Source: Trichomonas vaginalis G3
Taxonomy: Eukaryota; Parabasalia; Trichomonadida; Trichomonadidae
DNA: 64,000 nt
Assembly: GCF_026262505.1 (NCBI RefSeq)
Contig: NC_067206.1
Span: 9,296,268-9,360,267 of the forward strand
Reading direction: 5' to 3'
Made by a program: the position numbers and the translations under genes
The notes under the pieces: model-generated
What the model saw: the letters and a program-made list of their open reading frames with translations, nothing else
What the model was told of the DNA's origin: nothing
Database searches by the model: none
In this document: positions 7,977-18,637 of the stretch, piece by piece
Layout: each line of letters starts with the position of its first letter
Numbering within the stretch: position 1 is the stretch's first letter

Positions 7977-8435
7977 ATGTCTAGCGATTTCGCTATCTAT
8001 ATTCGAGACAAGCTTTTCGACAGCAAAACATCTGTCGACCATAAAATCTTACATAGTGTAAACAAGAAAGGTGAATTTGTTCTAAAGTTCTGTTTCTGGG
8101 AATATGACAAGAACCATAAAACATTACAAAGAGCAGTCTTAAAATTTGTCAATGACAGACTTGTTGACAGAGATGACGCCGATTGGAAAGATGAAGTCCA
8201 ACAAAAGTTCTTAGAATGCAAAGAAGACACATGCGCTGTTCTTGAAGATGAAATAGAAAACAGAATAGATGAGCTATTAAAGGACAAAGAACTTTTACAT
8301 AAATATGGTTGCGCCAAATTTGACATAACTCCACCAGAGAAGAAGAAGAAGAAAGGAAAGAAAGAGAAAAAAGTAGAAGAGAAGAAAGAACCTGAACCTG
8401 AACCAGAGCCAGAGAAAAAGAAATTTGACATGTAA
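7977..8435 (+). CDS. Hypothetical protein with basic and Pro-Glu tail
   Basis: A 152-aa protein, divergent from the packaging ATPase. Residues 1-112 form a compact helical domain with many Asp and Lys. Residues 118-150 are a low-complexity tail of lysines and then alternating Pro-Glu (EPEPEPEPEKKK). The family is not recognised. The KKKKKGKK tract could serve as a DNA-binding or nuclear-localisation segment, which is inference. Confidence 0.45.
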   Translation: MSSDFAIYIRDKLFDSKTSVDHKILHSVNKKGEFVLKFCFWEYDKNHKTLQRAVLKFVNDRLVDRDDADWKDEVQQKFLECKEDTCAVLEDEIENRIDELLKDKELLHKYGCAKFDITPPEKKKKKGKKEKKVEEKKEPEPEPEPEKKKFDM

Positions 8436-8451
8436 AAATAAAATTTTATTT

Positions 8452-8871
8452 TTAGAACATTTCTGGGTCAATGTCAATGTTCTCTTCCTCTTTAGGAGCA
8501 AACACTGGCTTAGACTCTAAAATCTTTTTACCCAATTTACCTTGAACTTCAACTATCTTAGACTCATAATATTCATAGTCGTCTGCTTTCTTTGGTTCAT
8601 AAGGTATAACAAGTTTGTATGCTTTGCCTTCTTTAAGGTTTGAGAACCTTCTGTCAAAATTTTCTTTGACTGCTAACAAACCTTCTATGTCTAAGTCTTC
8701 AAATTTCGCACCATTTTTAGTCACAATAGCAAACTTAACTGGTTCGATGTTCCAAACTTTGCTGAATGAAGACTTTTCAAAATGGTAGAAGTAAACATTC
8801 AAATAAGCGAATGGGTCTAGTTCTTCTTTAAGTCCTGACATATATTTGTTGACTGAAATATATTTCGTCAT
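8452..8871 (-). CDS. Hypothetical 139-aa protein of element 1
   Basis: An unrecognised soluble protein beginning at the ATG at 8871 after a T-rich leader. It has aromatic residues near the N-terminus (FAYLNVYFYHFEKSSFSKVW), a charged middle and an acidic end. It lies tail to tail with the Pro-Glu-tail gene (16 bp) and upstream of the decayed helicase on the opposite side. The order ATPase, 152-aa, 139-aa, helicase suggests a replication/packaging cluster. Confidence 0.4.
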   Translation of the reverse strand: MTKYISVNKYMSGLKEELDPFAYLNVYFYHFEKSSFSKVWNIEPVKFAIVTKNGAKFEDLDIEGLLAVKENFDRRFSNLKEGKAYKLVIPYEPKKADDYEYYESKIVEVQGKLGKKILESKPVFAPKEEENIDIDPEMF

Positions 8872-8920
8872 CTTTTCTATCGGATAAAAAAAATATTTTT
8901 TTTAAATTTACTCATAAAAA

Positions 8921-10142
8921 TTATTTCTTTGTATATACGCCGTTCTGAACATCTAAAAGATTTTTGACATTTGCCAAGAATGTTCGTTTAGAAGCTGCCA
9001 TATAACCATATTCTTGACAATATTGTTTATATTCATCGTACAATGACCTTTCATCTAATGACACAAAGTTCAGTTTCATCTATAAACAGTTCATATACAC
9101 TCTTGTTTGCTTCTAACAATGTTTGTCTCTCTTCGGTATATGGAATTTGTCTTGGATTGAACTTAGAAATATCTAATGTCATAAAATATGAGAACAAGTG
9201 GTTGTAAAAGTCAGATGTCAAAAGTTTCTGCTAAGTCGTCAAAATATTCTGTATCTTGCATATGAGAATCTGACGTTCTGACAACTACATATCTTCTGTC
9301 AGAACTTTCTAACTTCATCGGAACAGTATTGTTTGAAACCATAATGAAAGTTTGCAACATTTTCACAAACTCTTTGGTCTTTATACTTTCTTTCAACAAC
9401 TCAACTTTGTCTGTTATAAGACTCTTCAAAGCATCTGAGTTTAAAACTTTTGTTGTATCTATACTTTGAAGTTCGTTACATACTATAAGTTTCATATTCT
9501 CAATTGAAGAGTTAAATTTACCGCAGATGTTTTCTAAGTTTGTCATATTCGGATTCGAATAGCCCTCTAACAGTTTGCACAAAATATCTGTAAAGAAAGT
9601 ATCTTACCTGTTCCTTGTTTTTCCAATTATAATGAGAGCAGTTTCATTTTTAGCACTTGGATGTTGTAAGATGTTTGCAAACCAACAAAGATATACTCAT
9701 AGACTCTTTCGTTTCCATTGCATATAATTTCTTTGACATGGTCTAACCAAGCTTCTATAATATTTTCTTTCCATTCTACTTGTTCATATTTATATCCAGT
9801 GAAGATAGAATAGAAGTTTGGAGAGGTGTATAAAACTTTATACCACGAACTGAAAAATCTTCAATTTTGACAATAAGATATCCCAAGCATCTAACATCTT
9901 CATGCCAACTTGTACGACTTTTATTTTCTTAAGTTTCTGTCTACATTCTTGTTCAGAACAATTGTCGCTCTTGGTTTGTTAAAGACAACATCCCATTCTT
10001 TCATGACATAACATTCTGGGGCAGAGTCAACATAAATGACTAAACGTTTCAAATTCTCGACTGCTTTGTTATAGTCTCTAAATGGACACATATTTCTGAA
10101 TGCTTGGAAGTCATAAAAATCTGAAACATCTATTCTGTACAT
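8921..10142 (-). pseudogene. SF3-type (D5-like) helicase, broken
   Basis: The best preserved part (about 9211-9582) matches the helicase core of the intact primase-helicase at 60610-62949: NSSIENMKLIVCNEL corresponds to the region after Walker A and to Walker B, and ESSDRRYVVVR to the conserved stretch after motif C. It would be the replicative helicase of element 1. The gene is broken, with about five breaks, and is presumably a fossil. The N-terminal primase part seen in element B is not evident here. Confidence 0.65.
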
Positions 10143-10174
10143 TTTTATAAAAATAAAAAAAAATAATATTTTTT

Positions 10175-10966
10175 TTATTCTTGACTTTGTTGTTGCATTT
10201 GTTGCATTGTGTTTCTTGAGCTATTTGTTGTTGAAGTTGTTCTTGTAATACAATACTTTCACCAGTTGCATCTTCCAATTCGAAACTTTCTGCCGTCATT
10301 GACAAATACATAGGACATAAAAGTTTTACAGGAACAAAGTTTGCGTCAACTAATGTCAACGTTATACTTGCCAAAGTGTTTGAGTTCACTAAAGTTGAAA
10401 ATTCTGCATTCGAATGAACAATAGGCAAACCAGCAGAGAAAGTTGTTTATACGCATAAGTATCTTTGGTCATAATAGTTTCTGTCGACATTCGAATAGCA
10501 CTTTGAACCTAAGTTTGAAACAATATATAAGATTGGTGTGCTTAATGTCAATGGAATAGACATTCCTTGTATGACACCTTTTCCTGTTATAGGAAACTGT
10601 TGGTAGTAAAAACCAGATATAAGTTTTGTATTATAGCTCATATCGTTTATACTAAACTCAGTCGGACATCCAAACATAATGAAACCTGCTCTAGTTGCAG
10701 CACATGTTACATCCGTCCTTAAAGTATTAAATAAGTCAACAAAACCTGTTGTGGTATATCTGAGTAAGTATCTTCAAAGGAGTATTTTTTACCATTCACA
10801 ACAATAAATCTTCTGGTGTCAAAAGAGCAAAACAGGCTTTAGTCGTCATTGTGTTTAAGGTTAGTTTACAATATCGTCCTTGAGGACTTTGTAAGTTTGT
10901 TGTTATAGAATTATATGACTCAGGGTTTTTAGTCGTAATAGTATAAACCATTGTGTCTTCTGCCAT
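10175..10966 (-). pseudogene. Candidate minor capsid (penton-like) gene, broken
   Basis: Fragments are rich in beta-type residues: SITLTLVDANFVPVKLLCP resembles the strand pair seen near the C-terminus of Polinton penton and other single-jelly-roll proteins, and the tail is Gln-rich. Position beside the helicase and ATPase fits a structural gene. The gene is broken, with about three breaks. The family assignment rests on residue pattern only and could be wrong. Confidence 0.3.
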
Positions 10967-10970
10967 TTAC

Positions 10971-11555
10971 TTAGCAAATAAATTTTAATGAAATGTTGTG
11001 GTCGTCAAATATTTTTATGACGTCTGGGAAACTATATTTTAAGTTCAACGTTTCACCTCCTTTCATAACGTATATCTTGTCAATGACATTATATGAAACA
11101 CCACAGCAACTAATGTCGGGTTCTATTTCTTTGATGTTTATATCGTCTGCCTCTGTCAAAAGTTTCAATATTCTTTCAAAATTTCATGAGGTGCAATGAC
11201 ATATGAGTTCACTTTTACAGGGTTGTGTTTCGACCAAGTTTAACATTATACCTAAAGCCTTTGACAAATCTTCTCCTGAGTTTAAGTTTGTCTTTCAGTT
11301 GTTGGTAGTCGTTTCGAATATCTGCAACAGAACTTAAGTCTCTGCTAACTTCAGGATATGTTGGTTGTTCTTTTACAGGAACTATTGTTATACCATCTTC
11401 GTCTTCGTATGGTTTCCCCACTTCAACATCTCTTTCTTTGACATTGACAACAACACTTTGGACTGTTTGTTTGAGTTGGTGAATTTAACTTCACATCTGC
11501 CACCGCCCATTAAACCTTTTGAAACACTTACGCTTCTATTTTTCGGAAATGACAT
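10971..11555 (-). pseudogene. Unrecognised gene next to the gap, broken
   Basis: This minus-strand region has an ATG at 11555 and several coding-like stretches (a Gly-rich start; a charged middle with PVKEQPTYPEVSRDL; a beta-rich end). It lies directly upstream of the candidate minor capsid gene on the same strand. It is broken, with about three breaks. No family can be named; a structural protein is possible from context. Confidence 0.3.
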
Positions 11556-11570
11556 TTTACTTAGAATAAA

Positions 11571-11595
11571 NNNNNNNNNNNNNNNNNNNNNNNNN
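11571..11595. other. Assembly gap (25 N)
   Basis: Twenty-five undetermined bases. The right boundary of element 1 and the junction with chromosomal sequence are hidden here, so contiguity across this point rests on the assembly. Confidence 0.99.
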
Positions 11596-11803
11596 ATATC
11601 ATTCACTAGGATCAGTTTATTCATAACTTTACTCACTTTTCAACATATTTCTGTAAAGCAGGATAAATATGCTTCCAATACGTAACATCATTTATCATTT
11701 TCCTTTAGACAAGTGCGTTAATTTTTCAAGGATTTATTATTATCGTTTTTTATTATTAAAAATAATTTTTTTTACAAACAAAAAAAAATAAAAAAACTCA
11801 TTT
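11596..11803 (+). pseudogene. Fragment of a beta-helix surface-protein gene, copy 1
   Basis: The plus strand reads FIHNFTHFSTYFC, closely resembling SIHHLSHFSSYLC near the C-terminus of the intact beta-helix protein at 20488-21513. No long frame survives. The whole 200 bp recurs almost identically in inverse orientation at 19533-19745, including the AT-only stretch after it, with only a few small indels. It abuts the assembly gap, so its upstream part may be missing. Confidence 0.5.
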
Positions 11804-11965
11804 ATTTAAAAGAAGATTAATAATATCTTCGTTCTTTGTCTGGAGTGCGACGTCTTTAGCTGTGTGTCCTTCGCTGTCAACAACACTCAAATCGAGATCT
11901 TCACGAGAAAGGAGAACTTTGACAACTTCGATTTTTTCGTTTTCAATAGCGTTGAAAATGTTCAT
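11798..11965 (-). pseudogene. Ankyrin-repeat gene C-terminal fragment
   Basis: Reading the minus strand from 11965 gives a 55-aa frame that is a typical trichomonad ankyrin end: IENEKIEVVKVLLSRED, then VVDSEGHTAKDVALQ, then IINLLLNK and stop. The start codon and first few residues belong to the repeat element that begins at about 11951, so only the last one and a half ankyrin units of the original gene remain. The gene was cut off by the element or by the rearrangement that joined them. Confidence 0.6.
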
Positions 11966-13176
11966 ATATTTTAATAGGGTTTTGGCACTTTATTGAGGAA
12001 TTACTACATACATAGTCGAACTGAACTTGATATTTTGAAATTTAAATTATTTATCAAAATTAAAATTTAACTTGAAATTTATAATTATTTAGTCATATTT
12101 TGCATAATTCTAAGTAGATTTTGTAAAAAATCAAGAAAGAAAAATTTTAAGGGTGGCTTCCGACCAAATTGTCACTTTTTAGCCCAAGTGAGAAAATTTC
12201 GTAATTTATAACCAAGTTTTTTAAAATCTATATTTAATAAAGATTCTATTTTTCTTATTAAATTTCAAAAATGAGGGGGGTTCGGAATCGTCCACAAATT
12301 GCCGAAAGGGTTTTTGCCAGTTTTGAATCCGCTTATTTTTATCGACCAAAATTATAATAAATATAATTTTCGATAAGTATTCTACCCAAATGATTCTTCA
12401 AAAAATTATTTTTCGGATTTTATTCCGTAAAAAACGTTACAGAAAACGCCTAGAAAATTTCGAATTTTCCCTAAAAAATTCAGTGCAGGTCGATTTAAGA
12501 GATTTTTCAAAAATAATCATATCAGTAGATAGGGTATAATATAGAGAAGCTTTATGAATAACTTAAAATCCGGGAAACTCAATATTCAACGAGAAAAACG
12601 CTTAACGAATCTCACTTTTGGTGTAAACATCACAAAAAATTGAGAGGGCTTTCTGGTCGGAAGCCTCCCTTAACGTGCTTTATTTTTTCTTTTTTATAAT
12701 AATACATATTATTATATAATTAACATATTCATAATGTTTCACCCTTTCAAAGATATAATCCTCCTCTCAAATAAACGTACATACGGGTGGCCTCTTTTTT
12801 CAAAAAATTAAAATTTGAAATTTTGGGCTCAAATATTAGAGATTTTTTCAACCTTCAACGATATATGTTGTCTATATCAGACCTCCTTTCTTTTTGATAC
12901 TTAACATTGTTCCTAAATCTTAGCCGTTAAGGCTGTTCTGAAAATATTTTTTTTTCGAAAAAATTCGAAAAAAATTCTTAAAATTCAAAAATCCCTTAAT
13001 TCCTGAGGATTTTGGAAAAAAGTTTTTACATGAACATGTGTATATTATATGAAGTATATTGATAAGGTAAAAATCAAATTTTATTGCATATTCATCGAGA
13101 AAATAAACTAACGAATCACTCAAAATTGAGAGGGTAATCCTCCTCCTCTCAAATAAACGTACATACGGGTGCACCC
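11951..13176 (+). mobile_element. TTAA-type TIR element, copy 1 (left end missing)
   Basis: Same family as the 1038-bp copies at 25110-26147 (opposite strand) and 28627-29664 (same strand). Its right end, ending GTGCACCC, is followed by TTAA at 13177-13180. The left third is absent and replaced by the ankyrin fragment. It is itself split by a second TTAA-type element at 12151-12669. It carries no credible gene; an 88-codon frame common to all copies is not protein-like. The right end lies only 21 bp from the stop codon of the TPR gene. Confidence 0.7.
12151..12669. mobile_element. Nested 519-bp TTAA-type TIR element
   Basis: The inverted ends are GGGTGGCTTCCGACCA and, at the right, the complement of GGGAGGCTTCCGACCA. 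It is flanked by TTAA on both sides (12147-12150 and 12670-12673). The two other copies of the host element have a single TTAA at this very site, so the empty site is documented in this window. No ORF of note. The TTAA duplication suggests mobilisation by a piggyBac-like transposase, which is inference. Confidence 0.8.
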
Positions 13177-13197
13177 TTAAATACAAACAATCTATAT

Positions 13198-15150
13198 TTA
13201 TTTACTTTCTTCTTTCTTTGCGTCATCTATTATTAATGCAGCAATTCTTGAAGGGAAGTTAGGCAGATTCTCTCTTATTGAAGGTATTTCAGTGATATGC
13301 TCATCAATTAAAGAAGCTTTCATGTGCGATGTCAATGTTTCCTTGAATTCAGGGAAATCATTCGCGAGAATTGCTTCAATCAGAACATGTATTGGAGGAG
13401 GAAGGTCGAAAGCAGCTCTCTTTAGAATGACAACAATTATTGCATGGAAAATAATCATTCCTACTGTATGAGATTGAGCAGTCAAAGGACAACTTCTCAT
13501 CCAATGATACAAAAATCTCATTAAATGTTCTAAACATTCTACTTTTGGTCCTCTAGCCAAAGTGTTCATTAAAGCACTCCATGAAACTTCAGCTTTTGCA
13601 AGTTCGTCCAAATGTGATTGTCCAGAAGGAATAACAATGCCAAATTCAATGTGTCCTGCTGGCATTTTTCTGATGTAAATTTCGCTGTCAGAAGAACCAA
13701 TTCTCACTGAAACATCAGATCTTACAATATCCCATATGTCATCCGCTGTCTTTGCGAGTGATATCTTCTGTGCAATAATGTCTTTGCATGATTCAAGAAG
13801 GTTTTTTTTGACAATTGATAGCAAAGTTGGTTGGAAAATTATCAAATCACTCAAAAACAAATCTCTTTGAACATGCAAAACAATTGGACAATCGCGAAGA
13901 GAACATCTCATAAACAAAGGCTGCATAGGATCAAGAAGACGAAGCCAATGCGCAGGAATAGCTGCTGCTTGTGAGAAACTAACTGGTGATGATCTAATTT
14001 CTTCACTTAATTCTAAAACAGCCATTCCAACACATTTAAATGCTCGTGGTGAACATTCCCTTGAACTCGTAGAAGCTCCAATCCGGTACGCTGTTCGGAG
14101 AAGTGCTTTAGCAGCTGCACGCTGACTTTCGCTCAGTCCTAAAGCGAATCCTTCTGGATATGATTGTTCTGATTGACACAATGGAACTGGAGGATATCGT
14201 AACATGCCACCGGAGGCCCATTCGCTCTGAACTTGAAGAGGAATCCAGAGATCAAGAGGAACAGTAATCATTCTCTCGTAAAAAAGAGATTTATATATAC
14301 CGGCTCTGAAATGACGTAATGAATAACTTTTCCATGTATCATCTTTGGGTTCTGGAGGTATAGCTGTATCTCTAAGAAACTTAAGAACAAATACAATGTC
14401 GTCAGAGGCATATCCGCTTTGAAGCCAGTCATTATATGAATTATTAATTTGACCAAGAACAAAATAAAGCCTTGCTCGCATAAGTAATGCATTTTCTTCT
14501 TCATTCTCGATAGCTTTATTAATGTATTTAAGCGCTTCGTCGAATCTTCTTGAGCTCCATAATAATAATCCTTGAGATAAGGCTCCAAAACATGAATTAT
14601 CATCAAAATTGTGTATGATAAAACTATATGTGTCTAAATCATTACTGAATAATGAACTATTAACTAATTTTAATAACAAACTCTGAGATGCATCCAAATC
14701 TAGTGCTTTTCGTAAATCATTAGTTGCATTTTTATATAAACCCATCATTGTGAATATGTCTCCACGTTGACTGTAAGGATACGATTTGCTTTTTTGGTTT
14801 TCAATAATTTCTGTTGCCTTGCTTAAAACTTTCAAGCCTGGTTCGTATGTTATTTCATTTTCTCCTTGTGATGACTCTTCTTCTATTGGAGTTCTTTCAT
14901 CTGGTATATACGTTTTTCGTTTTGGCCATATCCCAATCATGGAAGTATCAACATTCATCGGATATGTATCATCGCCTGCTTCATTCATATTGATTTCTTC
15001 TTGTAATATTGCAAGATTTGCTTGAGCTATAAGTTTTTCCCTTTCATTTTTGGAATTCTTCATCACATAATCATACAATTTATATGCAAGAGTGTATTTC
15101 TTAGCATAAAAAGCATTGTTACCATCATGAAGAATTTCTAGGGTGCTCAT
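13198..15150 (-). CDS. TPR-repeat protein (650 aa)
   Basis: An intact host-type gene starting at the ATG at 15150. Residues 5-50 form a first TPR-like hairpin (GNNAFYAKKYTLAYKLYDYV); residues about 110-260 hold further TPR units (KSYPYSQRGDIFTMMGLYKN; FDEALKYINKAIENEEENAL). Residues about 290-640 are a distinct all-helical region without a motif that I recognise, with Trp- and Pro-rich segments (WIPLQVQSEW, YPPVPLC). TPR proteins are scaffolds for protein complexes; the partner is unknown. No signal peptide is seen. Codon use and the absence of breaks point to an active chromosomal gene. Confidence 0.75.
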   Translation of the reverse strand: MSTLEILHDGNNAFYAKKYTLAYKLYDYVMKNSKNEREKLIAQANLAILQEEINMNEAGDDTYPMNVDTSMIGIWPKRKTYIPDERTPIEEESSQGENEITYEPGLKVLSKATEIIENQKSKSYPYSQRGDIFTMMGLYKNATNDLRKALDLDASQSLLLKLVNSSLFSNDLDTYSFIIHNFDDNSCFGALSQGLLLWSSRRFDEALKYINKAIENEEENALLMRARLYFVLGQINNSYNDWLQSGYASDDIVFVLKFLRDTAIPPEPKDDTWKSYSLRHFRAGIYKSLFYERMITVPLDLWIPLQVQSEWASGGMLRYPPVPLCQSEQSYPEGFALGLSESQRAAAKALLRTAYRIGASTSSRECSPRAFKCVGMAVLELSEEIRSSPVSFSQAAAIPAHWLRLLDPMQPLFMRCSLRDCPIVLHVQRDLFLSDLIIFQPTLLSIVKKNLLESCKDIIAQKISLAKTADDIWDIVRSDVSVRIGSSDSEIYIRKMPAGHIEFGIVIPSGQSHLDELAKAEVSWSALMNTLARGPKVECLEHLMRFLYHWMRSCPLTAQSHTVGMIIFHAIIVVILKRAAFDLPPPIHVLIEAILANDFPEFKETLTSHMKASLIDEHITEIPSIRENLPNFPSRIAALIIDDAKKEESK

Positions 15151-15389
15151 TTGTCACTTTTTGATTTTATTGGCGTGTAGTACTTTAGTAGCAGTGGTTC
15201 TAATTTAAATTGAAGTATAAATATTTTAGATCACAAAGAATGCAATTGCTCATTTGATTTCAAAAAAGAATACAAATTTAATCATTTGAGTTAATCTTAT
15301 ATACTAGAAGAGATCTCTACCAAAGATGTTTCAAACATTCTCAAAATGTGGATCAAATTTGACTGTGGTCGTTTAAAAATCATTTTTTT
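15151..15389. other. Divergent intergenic spacer
   Basis: A 239-bp AT-rich spacer between the TPR gene (minus) and the decayed ankyrin gene (plus). The sequence AAATCAAAAAGTGACAA just before the TPR ATG resembles a weak trichomonad initiator (TCA start). Nothing else is recognised. Confidence 0.35.
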
Positions 15390-16870
15390 ATGCAACAAGA
15401 AAATGCAAGGCATGCAGAACTGTTAGTAACATATAAAGATTATATTGAAGCATTTAATTCATTATATCAGCTTAAGTCAGAAAACGAAGAAGAAATTAAT
15501 AAATTATACTTAAGATCTTAAAAACTCACTTAATAAACCCCAAATATTTTGATGCAGAACAGATAATAAAGATTATTAGTGATATATCTGTATATAAAAG
15601 AGGCTACGCTCAATCATATTTCATGCTATTCAAAAAGATTTACGAAGAATATCATCCAAAACATGTTCCTGACATTTCACAATTTTTTGATCACTTGGTG
15701 TATAAGGAATATGGCATTGCTTTAGACAATACACACATATGCTATTTCAAAATACCAGAAGATATAAGCCCGAGTCCATTATACTCGTTAATTATGAATG
15801 ATGAAATAACGATGGGAGTATAAAATATGAATTAAGCAAAAATCACTCCAAAATGCCGATAACTTTCGTTCCTGAGTGGACAACCTGATATTATGAATGA
15901 ATGCTTAAAAAAACAAAGTCCTTGCAATTATTGCATGGAAAATGCAATTATAATGCATAACATTGATTTTATTTGTTTCTTCAAGAATGAATACTGCATT
16001 GAAATTGATTTGGAATGCTGTGCCGAATACAATAATCTTCAAGCATTTTTGGATTATTTAGATCAAACTAATGATTATAGAGGTTGCATTAAATATTCAC
16101 CATATTTTAATTTGTTATCTCTGTGTCAATATTTGACTACATTTACCAGAGATATAAAAGATTCTATTCTTTATCATGCAATAAGCAATAAAAATAGCAT
16201 AGAAATAATTAAGCATATTCTTTCTTGTTGTGCTAATGCTAAAGAATTACTTGCAGGAAAAACAGCACTTCTTAATGCGGATTAAATGTTAATGCAAGAA
16301 GCAATAGTTTAAATACAGCTCTCCATTTAGCTGCCTTGAATAACCGATGTAAAACAACAGAGGTTTTAATTTCAGATGGTGCTAATGTTAATGCAATAAA
16401 TTCGTTTAGCATGCATCCTCTTCACTTAGATACCTGTCATAATAATAAAGAAATTGCAGAGATTCTTATTTTCCATGGGGCAGATGTTAAGGAAAAGATG
16501 ATAATGGGATGACCGCTCTTCATTATGCCTTAATAGATATCAATGCAAAATCTAAAATGAGAAGAACTTTTTTTCAACATGCTGTTTTACATAGTTCAAC
16601 TAAGGCTGCCAAGATTCTATTATCAAATGGAGCAGAAATTAATGCAAAAAGTAATGATGGAATGAATGAATTACATATTGCAGCATAGTATAACTGCTTT
16701 GAAATAGCAAATGTTTATATATCTCATGGTATTAATGTTAATGAACATGATACCGTTGGCAATACCCGACTTCATTGTGCCATAGTAAAAAGTTATAGCC
16801 GAATAATATAGAACTTCTTATTTCTAATGGTGCAATATGTGTTCACATAGACTGGTATGTATAGTGAATA
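15390..16870 (+). pseudogene. DUF3447-like/ankyrin-repeat protein, decayed
   Basis: The ATG at 15390 opens a frame typical of the large trichomonad DUF3447-ankyrin family (AELLVTYKDYIEAFNSLYQL, then FDAEQIIKIISDISVYKRG in another frame, then HICYFKIPEDI). From about 16230 ankyrin units follow: LNTALHLAALNN, LISDGANVNAINS, IAEILIFHGADV, ILLSNGAEINAKSNDGMNEL and others, in changing frames. Internal stops lie at about 15520, 15822 and 16283 and there are several frameshifts, so it is not functional. Intact members have about 400-700 residues. Ankyrin units bind proteins; the family function is unknown. Confidence 0.75.
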
Positions 16871-17926
16871 TATTTTTGCTGAATAAAATCAATACTATAT
16901 CATTGGGAAAAGGAATTTTCAATCCAACAAAATTTGTCAATATGAATCATTAAATTGCATGGTGTATGTTAACAATTGGATCATTATTGGCACGCAAAAA
17001 AAATCCATATAATAGTGGGGCAGCAGAATAGAGTTCCATTCATTCAATGCTTACATAGTGAAAATGCACCCATTTTACCATTGAAGCATTTTCCTTCTTA
17101 ACAAATAAAAAATTTTGATCTTCATAATTTAATCAAAATAATCTTTACAAAACAAGAAATAAAGATGCTTAAACATAGTTCAAACATGAGGGGAGCTTGT
17201 AAACTATTAAACTTTCAAATATATTACAATTCTTTGTTATAGCTTAGATCTATTCTTCATTTATGAACTAGACTTCGGCTCCAATTTTGTCAACTACCAC
17301 AATGATCTAATGTCTTATCGTAGTATATTCATTTCACAACAAATTCTTAATCAATGCTTTGCTTTCAATATTTATTTCAAAAAATCTCTAAAATCTCAAA
17401 GCATTCTTTAAATTACTTCGATTATGCTAACACTCTATCTCTTACTTTACATAATAATCTTTAAAAGATAATTTTAATCTATCACACTACAATTTATTTA
17501 AATAAACTCATTTCCTATAATCAATATATATTTATTTTGCCGAAGTTGGCATGTGTACCCGAAGGGCAAACCAAGCCAATTGTGTGAATATCAAATTTGA
17601 TTTTTTGCCGAAAGAATTGTTGTAGGTTTATACCTCTACACTGCAGATCGCTAAACCTTATTCATTTCACTCTGACAAGAAGTAACATGATTTTAATTAT
17701 CGAAACATTTCTTCCCCAGAATTATATCAGATTAATGATTTTTGATGAAAATTATATTAATGACGCATATTTTATCTATTATGGCCATATTTATTTCGAT
17801 AATTCTCTCGGTATTTTTGTTTTAAACAATCTTAAATTTTGCCATCATTAAAGAGGGTAAAAAACTATTAGATGTCCACATTTAAGATATCTAATATTTC
17901 ATATATATAATATAAAAGGAATATTT
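16871..17926. other. Gene-poor AT-rich region
   Basis: No credible gene. A frame at 17597-17851 has no recognisable features. The phrase TTTTGCCGAA occurs twice (about 17538 and 17605). Possible decayed coding (DLFFIYELDFGSNFVNYHND near 17250) is too weak to name. Confidence 0.4.
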
Positions 17927-18637
17927 TTACAAACTTGAGAACATGGCAAAGTTAAACATCATTTGTTCTTTCCTCTTCAATTTTATTGGGGAACGTTTTA
18001 TTGCTCCAGGATAAAGAGTGCCGTAGAGGAAAAGCTTTGCAGTAGTTGCAGTGTATAGCCCAGTGCCATCAGATACACTATCTCCTTGATTTTGTCCTAT
18101 ATTTCTGAACCTGAATCTTGAATAATTTTTGGTTGCTGTTGTAGGAAAAGAATAGGCAAAATATTGGTTGCCATCAACCGTAAATGGCGTTACATCCTGT
18201 CGTGTTACAGCTCGATAGTCTATTTGTTCCCATTGATTCGTCATTAACTCTCCTAAAACCTCGTATTGCACCATAAATCTAATTTGAGAGATATATAGAA
18301 GAGTGTAATTAATTAAATGAACTTTGGATGTTAGAAAGTCAATGGTAAAATGATGTTCATCCCCTGGCTTGTTAGTTGGATATGTAACAAATCTCTCATC
18401 ATAAAATTGTATAGGGTCTCTTGCAATGTAATCTACTGGTAAACGACTACTTTGGCCTGATGAAGCTGCGGATGAATTTGTAACATAAATAAAGCCATCT
18501 TTTGTTAAGTTATATGAACCAAAATGGTCTCTCATTGCTTTAAATAGATCATCAAAATTGCTCATGCTTGTGAAATTTCTTGTGGTAACATTAATCGGCT
18601 TGTGTGACAATATATGCCCAACAAACAGAGACAACAT
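17927..18637 (-). CDS. Secreted protein with F5/8 type C (discoidin)-like domain
   Basis: A 236-aa protein; I use the ATG at 18637 rather than the upstream TTG. Residues 1-13 are hydrophobic (MLSLFVGHIL) and may be a short signal peptide. From about residue 75 the pattern resembles discoidin-like domains common in trichomonads: FTIDFLTSKVHLINYTLL, then WEQIDYRAV, then YSRFRFRNIGQNQ and finally AKLFLYGTLY. Such domains bind carbohydrate or membrane surfaces. Several NxT/S sites are present. It looks intact and stands alone between decayed regions. The fold assignment is by pattern and is moderately sure. Confidence 0.5.
   Translation of the reverse strand: MLSLFVGHILSHKPINVTTRNFTSMSNFDDLFKAMRDHFGSYNLTKDGFIYVTNSSAASSGQSSRLPVDYIARDPIQFYDERFVTYPTNKPGDEHHFTIDFLTSKVHLINYTLLYISQIRFMVQYEVLGELMTNQWEQIDYRAVTRQDVTPFTVDGNQYFAYSFPTTATKNYSRFRFRNIGQNQGDSVSDGTGLYTATTAKLFLYGTLYPGAIKRSPIKLKRKEQMMFNFAMFSSL

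Larger units (their letters stand above)
1..11570. mobile_element. Polinton/Maverick-like element 1 (left end outside window)
   Basis: This stretch carries the gene set of a Polinton: protein-primed family B DNA polymerase, an FtsK/A32-type packaging ATPase, an SF3-type helicase and candidate jelly-roll structural genes, with small unknown genes on both strands. No terminal inverted repeat is visible, because the left part lies outside the window and the right side stops at an assembly gap. Several genes look whole (polymerase part, ATPase, small genes). The helicase and the structural genes at the right are broken, with roughly ten breaks in all. Base composition changes near 5.4 kb, so it may be a composite of two elements. 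It is an old copy and not closely related to elements A and B. Confidence 0.75.

Noticed and set aside
7997-8431. 144-codon frame opposite the Pro-Glu-tail gene
   Set aside because: Antisense shadow with a Phe/Ser low-complexity run produced by the Lys/Glu tract.
12920-13186. Conserved 84-89-codon frame in all three TTAA elements
   Set aside because: It overlaps the TIR end, is strongly biased to Phe, Lys and Ile, and its conservation follows from the recent common origin of the copies.
16860-17600. Possible continuation of the ankyrin pseudogene
   Set aside because: No ankyrin unit can be read beyond about 16860.
17597-17851. 84-codon frame
   Set aside because: No recognisable domain, no start context, and composition like the neighbouring non-coding DNA.
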